A stretch of 64,000 nucleotides of DNA from Thioclava sp. ES.031 (GTDB taxonomy: Bacteria; Pseudomonadota; Alphaproteobacteria; Rhodobacterales; Rhodobacteraceae). The notes beneath the pieces were generated by a model, which made no database searches, was not told the DNA's origin, and saw only the letters and a program-made list of their open reading frames with translations. The stretch's first letter is position 1, and every line of letters starts with the position of its first letter. Shown here one piece after another: positions 43,815 to 59,488 of this stretch. The stretch covers positions 1,932,001-1,996,000 of the forward strand of contig NZ_PDJO01000001.1 in NCBI RefSeq assembly GCF_002563775.1, in the 5' to 3' direction. The translations under genes and the position numbers were made by a program.

Positions 43815-45959
43815 ATGACACTTTCCCGCGACGAGGCCGAAGCGCTTATCCACGCGCAACATCCCGATCCGTTTTCCCTGCTGGGGCTGCATGACGGGGA
43901 AATCGTGGCGCTCGCGCCCGGCGCAGAAGAGGTCTGGGCGCTTGGCGAGACAGAGGTCGCGCTGGAAGCCGTCGTGCCGGGGATCTTCACCGGCAAATGG
44001 ACCGAGAAAACCTACCGTCTGCGCGCGCGGCACGATCAGACGACATGGGATTTCGACGACCCTTACGGCTTCGCGCCGGTGCTCGGCGCGATCGACGAAT
44101 ACCTGATCGGGGAGGGGACGCATACGCGGCTCTGGGAGAAGCTCGGCGCCCATGTGATCACCCATCAGGACGTCGAAGGCGTGCATTTCGCGGTCTGGGC
44201 GCCCAATGCGCGCCGTGTCTCGGTCGTGGGCGATTTCAACTTCTGGGACGGTCGCCGCCACCAGATGCGCCGGATCGGCGCGTCCGGCGTGTGGGAGATT
44301 TTCGTTCCCGGCATCCATGCAGGCGCGCTCTACAAATACGAGCTGCTCGACGCGGAGGGCACGGTGTTGCCGCTCAAGGCCGACCCGGTCGGTTTCGGCG
44401 CAGAGCACCCGCCCGCGCAGGCCTCGGTCGTGCGCAAGCTCGGGCGGCATCGCTTCGGCGACAGCGCATGGTGTCAGACCCGCGCCGAGGCGCAGGAACG
44501 CCACGCGCCGATCTCGGTCTACGAGGTGCATCTCGGGAGTTGGATGCGGGTCTGGGACGAGGGGGGCAGGCCGCTCTCCTATCACGAACTGGCCGAGAAG
44601 CTGGTCGATTACGTCTGCGACATGGGCTTCACCCATATCGAGCTGTTGCCGATCACCGAACACCCGTTCGACGGCTCCTGGGGCTACCAGCCGATCGGGC
44701 TCTACGCGCCCACGATCCGCCACGGCCGCCCCGAGGAATTCGCGGAATTCGTGGATGCGGCGCATCGGCGGGGCCTTGGTGTGATCCTCGACTGGGTTCC
44801 GGGGCATTTCCCGACCGACGATCACGGGCTTCGACATTTCGACGGCACCGCGCTTTACGAGCATGCCGACCCGAAAGAGGGGTTCCATCAGGACTGGAAC
44901 ACGCTGATCTACAATTACGGGCGGCGCGAGGTCTCAAACTACCTGCTCGCCAATGCGCTGTTCTGGCTGGAGGAATATCACCTCGACGGGCTGCGCGTGG
45001 ATGCGGTGGCCTCGATGCTCTACCGCGACTATTCGCGGGCTGCGGGCGAATGGGTGCCCAACAAATATGGCGGGCGCGAGAACCTCGAAGCGATCGAGTT
45101 CCTGCAGAACATGAACGCGGCCTCTTATGGCGGCGCGGAAGGCATCATGACGGTGGCGGAGGAAAGCACCGCCTATCCTGGTGTCACGCGCCCCGTACAT
45201 GAGGACGGGTTGGGCTTCGGCTACAAGTGGAACATGGGCTGGATGAACGACAGCTTGCGCTATTTCGCGCGCGATCCGCTCTATCGCAAATTCCACCATA
45301 ACGAGCTGACCTTTGCGAGCTCATACATTTACAGCGAGAATTTCATCCTGCCGATCAGCCATGACGAGGTCGTGCACGGTAAGGGCTCGATGCTCGGCAA
45401 GATGCCCGGAAACGACCCCGAGAAATACGCCAACCTGCGCGCCTTCTACGCGTTCCAATGGGCGCATCCGGGCAAGAAGCTTCTCTTCATGGGGCAGGAA
45501 TTCGGCCAATGGTCGGAATGGAGCCATGAGCGCGAGTTGGACTGGTATCTGCTCGACGATCCGCGCCATGACGGGCTGCGCGCACTGGTGCGCGATCTCA
45601 ACCGGCTCTACCGCGAGACGCCCGCGCTGCATTGGGGCGATTGCGAGCCGGACGGGTTCGAATGGATCGCCGCCGACGATTCCGAGGCCTCGGTCTTCAT
45701 CTTCGAGCGCCGCGCGCCCAAAGCCGATCCGGTCGTGGTGGTCGCGAACCTGACCCCGGTCGAGCACAGCTACCGCATCGGCCTGCCGCAAAGCGGCGAA
45801 TGGTGCGAGATTCTCAACACGGATTCCGGTTTCTACGGCGGCGAGAACCGCGGCAATCTCGGTGCGATCCGCGCCGAAGACCACGCGCAGGGCCGCTGCG
45901 CCCAGAGCGCGGAGGTCTATCTGCCGCCGCTCTCAGTCGTGATGTTCACGCCCGCATAA
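43815..45959 (+). CDS. glgB: 1,4-alpha-glucan branching enzyme
   Basis: Creates alpha-1,6 branches in glycogen. The 714-residue protein has the N1 module, the CBM48 domain ([19 protein letters not shown]) and the GH13 barrel with [14 protein letters not shown] (nucleophile Asp396), [11 protein letters not shown] (acid Glu at 449/450) and [14 protein letters not shown]. An all-beta C-terminal domain ends VVMFTPA. AAGGAG precedes the ATG, 13 bases after glgP. Confidence 0.97.
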   Translation: MTLSRDEAEALIHAQHPDPFSLLGLHDGEIVALAPGAEEVWALGETEVALEAVVPGIFTGKWTEKTYRLRARHDQTTWDFDDPYGFAPVLGAIDEYLIGEGTHTRLWEKLGAHVITHQDVEGVHFAVWAPNARRVSVVGDFNFWDGRRHQMRRIGASGVWEIFVPGIHAGALYKYELLDAEGTVLPLKADPVGFGAEHPPAQASVVRKLGRHRFGDSAWCQTRAEAQERHAPISVYEVHLGSWMRVWDEGGRPLSYHELAEKLVDYVCDMGFTHIELLPITEHPFDGSWGYQPIGLYAPTIRHGRPEEFAEFVDAAHRRGLGVILDWVPGHFPTDDHGLRHFDGTALYEHADPKEGFHQDWNTLIYNYGRREVSNYLLANALFWLEEYHLDGLRVDAVASMLYRDYSRAAGEWVPNKYGGRENLEAIEFLQNMNAASYGGAEGIMTVAEESTAYPGVTRPVHEDGLGFGYKWNMGWMNDSLRYFARDPLYRKFHHNELTFASSYIYSENFILPISHDEVVHGKGSMLGKMPGNDPEKYANLRAFYAFQWAHPGKKLLFMGQEFGQWSEWSHERELDWYLLDDPRHDGLRALVRDLNRLYRETPALHWGDCEPDGFEWIAADDSEASVFIFERRAPKADPVVVVANLTPVEHSYRIGLPQSGEWCEILNTDSGFYGGENRGNLGAIRAEDHAQGRCAQSAEVYLPPLSVVMFTPA

Positions 45960-45985
45960 GCGATGCCCAGAGGAGGGGGAGGATT

Positions 45986-47257
45986 ATGAAACCACAGCCC
46001 AACACACGCCTCAGCGCACAGGCCATGGCCTTCGTTCTGGCGGGCGGCCGCGGCAGCCGCCTGAAGGAACTGACCGACCGGCGCGCGAAACCGGCCGTCT
46101 ATTTCGGCGGCAAGACCCGGATCATCGACTTCGCCCTGTCGAACGCGCTCAATTCCGGCATCCGCAAGATGGCGATCGCCACGCAATACAAAGCGCATTC
46201 GCTGATCCGGCACGTCCAGCGCGGCTGGAATTTCTTCCGCGCGGAGCGGAACGAATATCTCGACATCCTGCCCGCGAGCCAACGCGTGGCCGATAGCCGC
46301 TGGTATTCGGGAACCGCCGATGCGGTGGCACAGAACATTGATATTATTGAAGATTACGGCGTGAAATACGTTATCATCCTCGCCGGCGACCACATCTACA
46401 AGATGGATTACGAGGTGATGCTGCGCCAGCATGTCGAGACCAAGGCCGATGTCACAATCGGCTGTCTGACCGTGCCGCGGATGGAGGCGACCGCCTTTGG
46501 CGTGATGGATATCGACAAGACCGGCCAGATCACCGATTTCCTCGAAAAGCCCGCCGATCCGCCCGGGATGCCCGGCGATCCCGAGCACGCTCTGGCCTCG
46601 ATGGGGATCTATGTTTTCGACTGGCAATTCCTGCGCGAGCTTCTGATCCGCGACATGGAAGACCCGAATTCGAGCCATGATTTCGGCCATGACCTGATCC
46701 CGCAGATCGTCAAACACGGCAAGGCGATGGCGCATAAGTTCTCGGATAGCTGCGTGACGACGGGGCTCGAGACCGAGCCGTACTGGCGCGATGTGGGTAC
46801 GGTGGATGCCTTCTGGCAGGCCAATATCGACCTGACCGATTTCACGCCGAAGCTGGACCTCTACGACACCGAATGGCCGATCTGGACCTATGCCGAGATC
46901 GTTCCGCCCGCGAAATTCATCCATGACGAGGATGGCAGACGCGGCTCGGCAATCTCCTCGCTGGTCTCGGGCGACTGCATCGTCTCGGGCGCGGAGGTGC
47001 GCAATTCGCTCCTCTATACCGGCGTGCGCGCGCATAGTTTCGCGAGCCTGGAGGAGGCCGTCGTGCTGCCATATGTCGATATCGGGCGGCATGCGCGGCT
47101 GAGCCAATGCGTGATCGATCGCGGCGTGTATATTCCCGAAGGGCTCGTCGTGGGCGAAGACCCGGAGGAGGACGAGAAGTGGTTCCGCCGCTCGGAAGGC
47201 GGCGTCGTGCTGATCACGCAGACGATGCTCGACAAACGCGCGGCGGCATTGGACTAA
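45986..47257 (+). CDS. glgC: Glucose-1-phosphate adenylyltransferase
   Basis: Makes ADP-glucose from ATP and glucose-1-phosphate, the committed step of glycogen synthesis. The 423 residues have the nucleotide-binding start [15 protein letters not shown], the activator/allosteric region [20 protein letters not shown], the catalytic WYSGTADAV and [11 protein letters not shown], and a C-terminal left-handed helix domain. A very strong ribosome site (AGGAGGGGGAGG) precedes ATG 45986, suggesting high translation. In this bacterial group the enzyme is typically activated by fructose-6-phosphate and pyruvate (family knowledge). Confidence 0.97.
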   Translation: MKPQPNTRLSAQAMAFVLAGGRGSRLKELTDRRAKPAVYFGGKTRIIDFALSNALNSGIRKMAIATQYKAHSLIRHVQRGWNFFRAERNEYLDILPASQRVADSRWYSGTADAVAQNIDIIEDYGVKYVIILAGDHIYKMDYEVMLRQHVETKADVTIGCLTVPRMEATAFGVMDIDKTGQITDFLEKPADPPGMPGDPEHALASMGIYVFDWQFLRELLIRDMEDPNSSHDFGHDLIPQIVKHGKAMAHKFSDSCVTTGLETEPYWRDVGTVDAFWQANIDLTDFTPKLDLYDTEWPIWTYAEIVPPAKFIHDEDGRRGSAISSLVSGDCIVSGAEVRNSLLYTGVRAHSFASLEEAVVLPYVDIGRHARLSQCVIDRGVYIPEGLVVGEDPEEDEKWFRRSEGGVVLITQTMLDKRAAALD

Positions 47258-47267
47258 CGGGGTTAGA

Positions 47268-47313
47268 GAGCGGGGCGCTGCCCCGCACCCCGGGATATTT
47301 GGAAAGAGCGAAG
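47268..47313 (-). repeat. Dispersed structured intergenic repeat, copy E (inside the glg operon)
   Basis: In minus orientation: TTCGCTCTTTCC, AAATATCCCGGGG, then the perfect hairpin GCGGGGC-GCT-GCCCCGC (47270-47286). The middle hairpin of other copies is missing. The repeat's AAAGAG/GAAG end supplies the apparent ribosome site of glgA three bases downstream. No T-run follows on the plus strand, so transcription should continue. Confidence 0.68.
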
Positions 47314-47315
47314 AT

Positions 47316-48733
47316 ATGAAACGCGTTCTCTCGGTGGCCTCGGAAGCGGTCCCACTGATCAAGACGGGCGGCCTCGCGGATGTAGCGGGCGCTTTGCCGG
47401 CCGCGCTCAAAGGGCAGGGCTGGGAGATGCGGGTGATGATCCCGGCCTATCGCGGGATTCTGAAAAAGCTGAAATCGCCGAAACCGGTATGGGAAAGCGA
47501 GAGCCTCTATGGTGGCCCGGCGCGGCTGGTGCTGGGAAAGGCCGGCGACATGGAGGTGCTGGCGCTGCAGGCCGACCATCTGTTCGACCGGGACGGGGGC
47601 CCGTATTCGCAAGACGGGCGCGACTATCCCGACAATGCCGAACGCTTCGCCGCGCTGAGCTTCGTCGCCGCCGAGATCGCACGCGAGGGTGCGGGCAAAT
47701 GGCAGCCCGATCTGGTGCATTGCCACGATTGGCAGACCGGGCTCGTGCCGTGGTATCTGCGCGGCACCGGCATCCCGACAGTGATGACGATCCACAACAT
47801 CGCGTTTCAGGGCCGGTTCGGCCGCGACAAGCTGGCGGCGCTCGGGCTGCAGACCTGGGATTTCACCCGCGAGGGCGTGGAATTCTGGGGCGATATTTCG
47901 ACGCTGAAAGCCGGGCTGGTCGCGGCGAGCGCGATCACCACCGTCAGCCCGCGCTATGCCGACGAGTTGATGCGGGGCGAGTTCGGCATGGGTTTGGAAG
48001 GTGTCATTCAGGCGCGTGCGGGCGATCTGCACGGAATTCTCAACGGGATCGATCTGGATGTCTGGAACCCCGAGACCGATCCGGAAGTGACGTCTTTCTC
48101 GGCGACGAAACCCGGCGGAAAATCGAAAAACCGCAAAGCCTTGGAGGCCGAATTTGATCTCGATGTGCCGGGACCGCTGGCGATCCTGATCTCGCGCCTG
48201 ACGCCGCAGAAGGGCATCGACCTGATCGCTCCGGCGCTCGGCCCCTATCTCGAGGCGGGCGGCGGCCTTGCGGTGCTTGGATCGGGCGACGGCTGGGCGG
48301 AAGACGCGATGCGCGACCTTGCCGCGCGTCACCCCGGCCGGGTGGGCGTGAGGATCGGTTATGACGAGGCGCTGAGCCATCGAATGTATGCAGGCGGCGA
48401 TGCGGTGCTGGTGCCCTCGCGCTTCGAGCCCTGCGGCCTGACCCAGCTCTACGGGCTGCGCTATGGGTGCCTGCCGGTGGTCTCCGCCGTGGGCGGCCTC
48501 GCCGATACGGTGGTGGGCGCGACGCCCGCAACCGAGGCCGCAGGCGCGTCGACCGGGATCGTCTTCCATCCTGTCGACGATCTCGCGCTGCGGCAGGCGC
48601 TGATGAAGCTGATCGTGCTTTACGGCGACGCTAAGGGTTGGGCCGCGATGCAGCGCCGGGCGATGAAGACCGACTGGGGCTGGGACGGATCGGCCGCACG
48701 CTACGCCGCGCTCTATGACGCGCTTCTCGCCCG

Positions 48734-48737
<4 letters not shown>
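47316..48737 (+). CDS. glgA: Glycogen synthase (ADP-glucose-dependent)
   Basis: Extends alpha-1,4-glucan chains from ADP-glucose. The 473-residue GT5 enzyme has the N-terminal substrate loop KTGGLADVAGALPAAL, the HDWQTGLVPWYLRG and NIAFQGRF segments, the catalytic-site pattern SRFEPCGLTQLYGLRYG and a normal C-terminus. Its stop overlaps glgX by four bases. The ribosome site lies in the flanking repeat. Confidence 0.97.
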
Positions 48738-52374
<3,637 letters not shown>

Positions 52375-52409
52375 TCCCGTAGGCGGCAAATCCAGCCGCA
52401 AAACAAAGC

Positions 52410-52436
52410 CGGGGGGCTGAAATCGCCCCCCGTTTT
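52410..52436 (+). terminator. Terminator of the glycogen operon
   Basis: CGGGGGGC pairs with GCCCCCCG around a 7-base loop (TGAAATC), followed by TTTT. It ends the glgP-pgm transcript before the convergent quinone reductase gene. Confidence 0.85.
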
Positions 52437-52496
52437 CGCATCACGTTAATGCCGATAATCGGTATTATGTAAATTATGAGTGCGATTTCGCGCTCA

Positions 52497-53468
52497 TTAT
52501 GGGGTCAAAACCGTGCTCCCGACCGTTCTCCGGCCCTCCAGCGCCTCATGGGCTGCGGCGACATCCTCCAGAGAAAAGCTCTGCGGCACGTCGATCTTGA
52601 TCTCGCCTTTCCCAATCATCTCAAAGAGTTCTGCGGCGGAGTTACGCAGCCACCCCGGCTGATCCGTGTGCTGGAACAAGGTCGGACGCGTCAGGAACAG
52701 CGAGTTGCGCGCCAGATCGTTGATCTTGAACTGATCCGCCGGTCCGGAGCTTTGCCCGAAGCACACCAGCGTACCGAACCGCTTGAGCACATCGAGCGAC
52801 GTCATCACCGTATCCGCGCCCACCGAGTCATAGACCGCCGCGACGCCCGCGCCATCGGTGAGCCGTTTGACCTCTGCGCCGAAATCCTCCGACCGGTAAT
52901 CGATCACCGCGTCATAGCCGTGCTCAAGCGCCCGCGCGCATTTCTCAGGCCCGCCAGCCGTGCCGATCGCACGAACGCCCTTGGCCTTCAGCCATTGACC
53001 CGCGATCGAGCCGACGCCACCGGCAGCCGCGTGGAAAAGCACAGTGTCGCCGGACTTTACGCGATATGAGTGATGGATCAGGTAATGCACGGTCAGACCT
53101 TTGAGCATCACCGCCGCTGCGACCTCATCGGAAATATCGTCCGGGATCGGCACGACGTTTTTCGCAGCCATCACCCGGTGGCTCGCATAAGCGCCATTGG
53201 GCTGTGTATAGGCCACGCGCTGTCCGACCTGTAGATCCACGCCATCGCCGACCGCCTCGATCACACCCGCCGCTTCGCCGCCGGTGATCAGATCGCTCTC
53301 CACCGGCCACGGATAAAGCCCCGTTCGGAAGTAAACATCGATGAAATTCAATCCTATAGCGGTATGTCTTAAAGTGACTTCGCCGGGGCCCGGTTTGGGA
53401 ACCTCGATCTCGATCTTGTGGAACTGGTCGCGCCCACCGGGGCGCGCGATTGCCATCGCATAAGCCAT
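52497..53468 (-). CDS. Quinone oxidoreductase (zeta-crystallin-like MDR)
   Basis: 323 residues, a zinc-free medium-chain reductase using NADPH. The GroES-like part has HTAIGLNFIDVYFRTGLYPW and GGEAAGVIEAVG. The Rossmann part has LFHAAAGGVGSIAGQWLKA and VYDSVGADT. GGGAGG precedes ATG 53468. It reduces quinones or related enones by single-electron transfer (family knowledge). It lies just downstream of cbbR in the same direction, with 48 bases between, and may be cotranscribed. Confidence 0.92.
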   Translation of the reverse strand: MAYAMAIARPGGRDQFHKIEIEVPKPGPGEVTLRHTAIGLNFIDVYFRTGLYPWPVESDLITGGEAAGVIEAVGDGVDLQVGQRVAYTQPNGAYASHRVMAAKNVVPIPDDISDEVAAAVMLKGLTVHYLIHHSYRVKSGDTVLFHAAAGGVGSIAGQWLKAKGVRAIGTAGGPEKCARALEHGYDAVIDYRSEDFGAEVKRLTDGAGVAAVYDSVGADTVMTSLDVLKRFGTLVCFGQSSGPADQFKINDLARNSLFLTRPTLFQHTDQPGWLRNSAAELFEMIGKGEIKIDVPQSFSLEDVAAAHEALEGRRTVGSTVLTP

Positions 53469-53515
53469 GATATCCTCCCTGTTGCCGCGCAAAGGTACTG
53501 CGCGCGGCCCCGGCG

Positions 53516-54439
53516 TCAATCCGGGATCGGATGCGGCAGGAAAGCGCCGTTCATCTCGACGATCTCATCCCAGACGCGCAGCGCCAGTTCGCGCGGGCGT
53601 TCGCTCTCGCGGCGCACGAGGAACCAGTGGCGCATCAGCGGCAATCCCGGTGCCGGGATCAGCGCCAGGCGTCCGGTCTCCAGCTCGTCCGTCACCGTGT
53701 GCAGGCTAAGAAACGCGATGCCGAGACCCGCCATCACCGCCTGCTTGATCGTCTCGTTGCTGTCCATCTCCAGCGTGTCATAGAGCCGCCCGTCGCCGAC
53801 ACGGTCGAGCCAGCGCGACATCAGGATACGCGTCCCCGACCCTTCCTCGCGCGAGATGAAGGTCTCGCCGAAAAGCTGCTCCAGATCATCGGCCTTGGCG
53901 ATCAGCGGATGGCCCAGCGGTGCGACCAGCGCATGCGGGTGCTGGCCGATCGGTTCGGCCACAACGGGCGGATGGCGCGGCGGGCGGCCCATCACGGCGA
54001 TGTCGAAACTGCCGCGCTCGATCCCCTCGATGATGGCCGAGCGGTTACCCACGCGCAGCGCGACCTCGATCTCGGGATGGGCGTCTTGCAGCATCTTCAC
54101 CAGCCGCGGCGCGAAATATTTGCCGGTCGAGACGACGCCGAGCGTGATCCGACCCACCTGCCCGCGCGCAATGGCGCTCAGCGTCGCCTCGGCCTGCGAC
54201 AAGTTGTCCTCGATCCGCAGCGCGGTTTCGCGCAGCGCCTTGCCGGCCTCGGTCAGCTCGGATCCCGCACCGTCGACGGCGCGCTGGATCAGCTTCATCC
54301 CGATCGCATCCTCCAACCCCTTGATCTGCGTATGAATCGCAGGCGTCGTGAGGTTCAGGCTCTCCCCGGCAGCGGTCAGCGACCCGCCCCGCGCCACCGC
54401 ATCAAGCGCGCGCAATTGCTTTAGCGTTACAGCGTTCAT
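53516..54439 (-). CDS. cbbR: LysR-type regulator of the cbb operon
   Basis: 307 residues starting at MNAVTLKQLRALDAV. The N-terminal winged helix-turn-helix has GGSLTAAGESLNLTTPAIHTQIKGLE. The effector domain follows (VGRITLGVVSTGKYFAPRLVKMLQ, ISREEGSGTRILM), closely fitting CbbR. CbbR activates Calvin-cycle genes in response to metabolites such as RuBP, PEP or NADPH. It is divergent from cbbF, with 113 bases between the two start codons, the classical arrangement. An in-frame ATG four codons upstream (54451) is an alternative start. Confidence 0.93.
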   Translation of the reverse strand: MNAVTLKQLRALDAVARGGSLTAAGESLNLTTPAIHTQIKGLEDAIGMKLIQRAVDGAGSELTEAGKALRETALRIEDNLSQAEATLSAIARGQVGRITLGVVSTGKYFAPRLVKMLQDAHPEIEVALRVGNRSAIIEGIERGSFDIAVMGRPPRHPPVVAEPIGQHPHALVAPLGHPLIAKADDLEQLFGETFISREEGSGTRILMSRWLDRVGDGRLYDTLEMDSNETIKQAVMAGLGIAFLSLHTVTDELETGRLALIPAPGLPLMRHWFLVRRESERPRELALRVWDEIVEMNGAFLPHPIPD

Positions 54440-54481
54440 CCGCATCGGCATTCAATTTCCTTTAACGCACATTCCCTTTAT

Positions 54482-54494
54482 TTAAATTTCATAA
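54482..54494. promoter_or_regulatory. Candidate CbbR operator
   Basis: TTA-AATTTCA-TAA matches the TNA-N7-TNA pattern of CbbR (LysR T-N11-A class) sites. It sits in a markedly AT-rich stretch within the cbbR-cbbF divergent gap, where CbbR should bind to activate cbbF and repress itself. Confidence 0.6.
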
Positions 54495-54552
54495 AATTAC
54501 GATCCGGGCAATGGTCTGGCTCACAAGAACATCGACTTTGGAGGAGGAGAAG

Positions 54553-55548
54553 ATGTCCGTGAGTTTCGACGGCCTCGGTATTTCTGCCGATCTTGCCGAC
54601 ACCATGACCCGCCTGACCAGCGTCGGCGCCCAGCTTGCCCGCATGATTGCGCGCAACGGGCTTGAGGGAAATCTGGCGGAAGCCGCAGGCACCAACGCCG
54701 GTGGCGACGGGCAGAAAGCGCTCGACGTGATCGCGGATGAGGCCTTCATGGATGCGCTGCGCGGTGGTGCGGTTCGCCATTACGCCTCGGAAGAACAAGA
54801 CGAGGTGGTCGATTTCGGCGAGGGCACGCTCGCGCTTGCCATCGATCCGCTCGACGGATCCTCGAATATCGACGTGAATGTCTCGATCGGCACGATCTTC
54901 TCGATCTTCGAGGCCGCCGACGACATGGATGCCAGCTTCCTGCGCCCGGCCAATGAGCAGATCGCGGGCGGCTACATCATCTTCGGGCCGCAGACCGCAC
55001 TGGTCGTGACCTTCGGCAAAGGTGTGCAGCAATGGGTACTCGAGCCCGGCAGCGACATCTGGCGCCGCGTGGCCGATCCGAAGCCCCTGCCCTCCGAGAC
55101 CTCGGAATACGCGATCAACGCGTCGAACTATCGCCACTGGCCGCAGCCGATCCGCGCCTTCATCGACGATCTCGTCGCCGGTGCCGAAGGTCCGCGCGGG
55201 CGCAATTTCAACATGCGCTGGATCGCCTCTCTGGTGGCCGAAACCCATCGCATCATCTCGCGCGGCGGCGTCTTCCTCTATCCGGGCGACGACCGCGACG
55301 GCTACGAGCGCGGCCGTCTGCGCCACATCTACGAATGCGCGCCGATCGCGATGCTGATCGAGCAGCTCGGCGGCGAGGCCACCGACGGCGCCGATCCCAT
55401 CATGTCCGCGACGCCCGACCGGCTGCATGCCCGCACGCCCTTCGTATTCGGCTCGGCCAGCAAGGTCGCCCGCGTCGCCGCCTATCACGACTTGCCGCAG
55501 GATGAAGCCCACGCGCTCTTCAACACCCGCGGCCTCTTCCGGAGCTAA
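54553..55548 (+). CDS. cbbF: Class I fructose-1,6-bisphosphatase (CbbF)
   Basis: Removes the 1-phosphate of fructose-1,6- (and often sedoheptulose-1,7-) bisphosphate in the Calvin cycle. The 331-residue protein has the metal site [17 protein letters not shown] and the substrate motifs [21 protein letters not shown] and [20 protein letters not shown] just before ATG 54553 is an unusually rich ribosome site. It is the first gene of the cbb operon, with three bases before cbbP. Confidence 0.96.
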   Translation: MSVSFDGLGISADLADTMTRLTSVGAQLARMIARNGLEGNLAEAAGTNAGGDGQKALDVIADEAFMDALRGGAVRHYASEEQDEVVDFGEGTLALAIDPLDGSSNIDVNVSIGTIFSIFEAADDMDASFLRPANEQIAGGYIIFGPQTALVVTFGKGVQQWVLEPGSDIWRRVADPKPLPSETSEYAINASNYRHWPQPIRAFIDDLVAGAEGPRGRNFNMRWIASLVAETHRIISRGGVFLYPGDDRDGYERGRLRHIYECAPIAMLIEQLGGEATDGADPIMSATPDRLHARTPFVFGSASKVARVAAYHDLPQDEAHALFNTRGLFRS

Positions 55549-55551
55549 TCC

Positions 55552-56424
55552 ATGTCCAAGAAACACCCCATCATTTCCGTCGTCGGTTCCTCCGGTGCAG
55601 GCACCTCGACGGTGAAATCGACCTTCGATCAGATCTTCCGTCGCGAAGGGATTTCCGCAGTCTCGATCGAGGGGGACGCCTTCCACCGCTACAACCGCGC
55701 CGACATGAAGGAAGAGCTGCAAAAGCGCTATGACGCGGGCGATCAGGGCTTTTCCCACTTCTCCTATGAAGCCAATGAACTCAAGGAGTTGGATCGCGTC
55801 TTTCGCGAATATGGCGAGACCGGCAAGGGCAAGACCCGCCATTACGTCCATGACGATGCCGAGGCAGAGAAATGGGGCACGCCGCCCGGTCACTTCACCG
55901 AGTGGAGCGATTTCGAGGACGAGTCCGACCTGCTTTTCTACGAGGGCCTGCACGGCTGCGTCGTTAATGACGAGGTGAACCTCTCGGCGCTGGCGGATCT
56001 GAAGATCGGCGTGGTTCCGGTGATCAACCTCGAATGGATTCAGAAAATCCATCGCGACCGCGCCTCGCGGGGCTACACGACGGAAGCGGTCACCGACGTG
56101 ATCCTGCGCCGCATGCATTCCTATGTGAACTGCATCACGCCGCAATTTACCGAAACGGATATCAACTTCCAGCGCGTGCCAGTCGTCGACACCTCGAACC
56201 CGTTCGTGGCGCGCTGGATCCCGACGGCGGATGAAAGCCTCGTGGTGATCCGCTTCAAGAACCCGCGCGGCATCGATTTCCCCTATCTCACCTCGATGAT
56301 CAACGGCTCCTGGATGAGCCGCGCCAACTCGATCGTCATTCCCGGCAACCGTCAGGATCTGGCCATGCAGCTGATCCTCACCCCCCTCATCGAGCGCATC
56401 GTGCGTGAATCGAAGCGGGCTTGA
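55552..56424 (+). CDS. cbbP: Phosphoribulokinase
   Basis: Phosphorylates ribulose-5-phosphate to RuBP, the Calvin-cycle-specific acceptor step. The 290-residue bacterial-type (class I) kinase has the P-loop [12 protein letters not shown] at the start, [15 protein letters not shown], and the [11 protein letters not shown]alker-B-like segment. It lacks the plant-type redox cysteines, as expected for the NADH-activated proteobacterial form. It lies three bases after cbbF. Confidence 0.96.
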   Translation: MSKKHPIISVVGSSGAGTSTVKSTFDQIFRREGISAVSIEGDAFHRYNRADMKEELQKRYDAGDQGFSHFSYEANELKELDRVFREYGETGKGKTRHYVHDDAEAEKWGTPPGHFTEWSDFEDESDLLFYEGLHGCVVNDEVNLSALADLKIGVVPVINLEWIQKIHRDRASRGYTTEAVTDVILRRMHSYVNCITPQFTETDINFQRVPVVDTSNPFVARWIPTADESLVVIRFKNPRGIDFPYLTSMINGSWMSRANSIVIPGNRQDLAMQLILTPLIERIVRESKRA

Positions 56425-56441
56425 GAAGGATGAACAAGGTG

Positions 56442-58415
56442 ATGAAAGACATTCAGATCACTCAAGAAACGCGCATGGCGAATGCGATCCGTGCGCTTGC
56501 GATGGACGCGGTGCAAAAGGCCAATTCGGGCCATCCCGGAATGCCGATGGGCATGGCGGATGTGGCGACCGTTCTGTTCAACCGCTTCATGAATATCGAT
56601 CCCACCGCGCCGAAATGGGCCGACCGCGATCGCTTCGTTCTGTCGGCGGGCCATGGCTCGATGCTGATCTACGCGATCAACCATCTGCTGGGCTATGAAG
56701 ACATGGGCATGGACCAGATCAAGGCGTTCCGCCAGCTGGGTTCGCGCACCGCTGGCCACCCGGAATACGGCCATGCCGAGGGGATCGAAGTGACCACCGG
56801 GCCGCTCGGTCAAGGTATCGCGACCGCCGTGGGCATGGCGATTGCCGAGAAGATGAAGAACGCGCGTTATGGCGCTGATCTGGTGGATCATTTCACCTAT
56901 GTCATCGCAGGCGACGGCTGCCTGATGGAAGGGATCAGCCACGAGGCGATCGACCTCGCGGGGCATCTCGAGCTCGGCAAGCTGATCGTGATGTGGGACG
57001 ACAATTCGATCACCATCGACGGTGACACGGATCTGTCCACCTCGATGGATCAGAAGGCGCGTTTCGCCGCCGCTGGCTGGCACGTGCTTGAATGCGACGG
57101 CCATACGCCGACCGAGATCGCCGACGCGATCGAGGCTGCGCGTCAGGACCCGCGCCCCTCGATGATCGCCTGCCGCACCATCATCGGCTTTGGCGCACCG
57201 AACAAGCAAGGCGGCCACGATGTCCACGGCGCACCGCTCGGCGACGAGGAAATCGTCGCCGCGCGCAAGCAGCTGCATTGGGATCACCCGCCCTTCGAAA
57301 TCCCTGCGGCGATTTACGACGAATGGGGCCGGATCGCGTCGCGAGGCGCGCGTGCGCGGGCGGAGTGGGAACAGCGGTTGAATACCGCAACCGCCCGCGC
57401 CGAATTCCTCGCTGCCGAAGAAGCCGACACCAGCCCTCTGACCGCTGCGATCGCCGCCTACAAGCGCAAGCTGTCGGAAGATAAGCCCAAGGTCGCGACC
57501 CGCAAGGCGAGCCAGATGGCGCTGGAAGTGGTCAACGCCACCCTGCCCTTCACCGTGGGCGGCTCGGCCGATCTGACCGGCTCGAACCTCACGAAATCCT
57601 CGGGCATGAAATCGATCACGCCCACGGATTTCACCGGCGATTACATCCATTACGGCATTCGCGAGCACGGCATGGCCGCCGCGATGAACGGGATCGTGCT
57701 CCATGGCGGGCTGCGGCCCTATGGCGGTACCTTCATGGCCTTCGCCGATTACTGCCGCCCCGCTATTCGTTTGTCGGCGCTGATGGGTGTGCCGACCTGC
57801 TATGTCATGACCCATGACTCGATCGGCCTCGGCGAGGACGGTCCCACCCATCAGCCGGTAGAGCATCTGGCCTCGCTCCGGACCATTCCTAACTTGCTCA
57901 TCCTCCGTCCGGCTGATGCGGTGGAGACCGCCGAGGCCTGGGAAATCGCCATGACCTCGACGGCCACGCCGACGATGATCGTGGCCTCGCGTCAGGGTCT
58001 GCCGACGGTTCGCACCGAACACACGGACGAGAACCTCACCGCCCGCGGCGCCTATCTGCTGCGTGCCCCCGAGGCCCGCGACGTGACGCTGATCGCCACC
58101 GGGTCCGAGGTCGAGATCGCGATGGCGGCAGCCGACCAGCTGGCCGAGCAAGGGATCAAGGCGGCGGTCGTCTCCGCGCCGTGTTTCGAGCTCTTCGAGA
58201 AACAGGACGCGGCCTATCGCGCCGAGGTTCTGGGCGACGCCCCGCGCGTCGGCTGCGAAGCGGCGATCCGTCAGGGCTGGGATCTCTTCCTGCGCCCCGA
58301 GGACCGCTTCGTGGGCATGACCGGTTTCGGGGCCTCGGCCCCTGCCCCGGCGCTCTACAAACACTTCAACATCACGTCCGAAGCGATTGTTTCGGATGCA
58401 AAAGAACTGATCTGA
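56442..58415 (+). CDS. cbbT: Transketolase
   Basis: A thiamine-diphosphate enzyme that moves two-carbon units to regenerate pentose phosphates. The 657 residues have the TK signature [21 protein letters not shown], the ThDP/metal motif [19 protein letters not shown] with DDNSITIDG, the pyrimidine domain [13 protein letters not shown] and the C-terminal [15 protein letters not shown] 56442 (MKDIQITQE) gives the usual CbbT N-terminus; in-frame starts at 56421 and 56430 are less likely. It belongs to the operon, 17 bases after cbbP. Confidence 0.96.
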   Translation: MKDIQITQETRMANAIRALAMDAVQKANSGHPGMPMGMADVATVLFNRFMNIDPTAPKWADRDRFVLSAGHGSMLIYAINHLLGYEDMGMDQIKAFRQLGSRTAGHPEYGHAEGIEVTTGPLGQGIATAVGMAIAEKMKNARYGADLVDHFTYVIAGDGCLMEGISHEAIDLAGHLELGKLIVMWDDNSITIDGDTDLSTSMDQKARFAAAGWHVLECDGHTPTEIADAIEAARQDPRPSMIACRTIIGFGAPNKQGGHDVHGAPLGDEEIVAARKQLHWDHPPFEIPAAIYDEWGRIASRGARARAEWEQRLNTATARAEFLAAEEADTSPLTAAIAAYKRKLSEDKPKVATRKASQMALEVVNATLPFTVGGSADLTGSNLTKSSGMKSITPTDFTGDYIHYGIREHGMAAAMNGIVLHGGLRPYGGTFMAFADYCRPAIRLSALMGVPTCYVMTHDSIGLGEDGPTHQPVEHLASLRTIPNLLILRPADAVETAEAWEIAMTSTATPTMIVASRQGLPTVRTEHTDENLTARGAYLLRAPEARDVTLIATGSEVEIAMAAADQLAEQGIKAAVVSAPCFELFEKQDAAYRAEVLGDAPRVGCEAAIRQGWDLFLRPEDRFVGMTGFGASAPAPALYKHFNITSEAIVSDAKELI

Positions 58416-58428
58416 GGGACTAACGAGA

Positions 58429-59430
<1,002 letters not shown>

Positions 59431-59488
59431 CCGCGGTTCGAACCGTTAGGCCCGCAACCTAAGGCGCACAACGCAAGGAAAGACTGAT

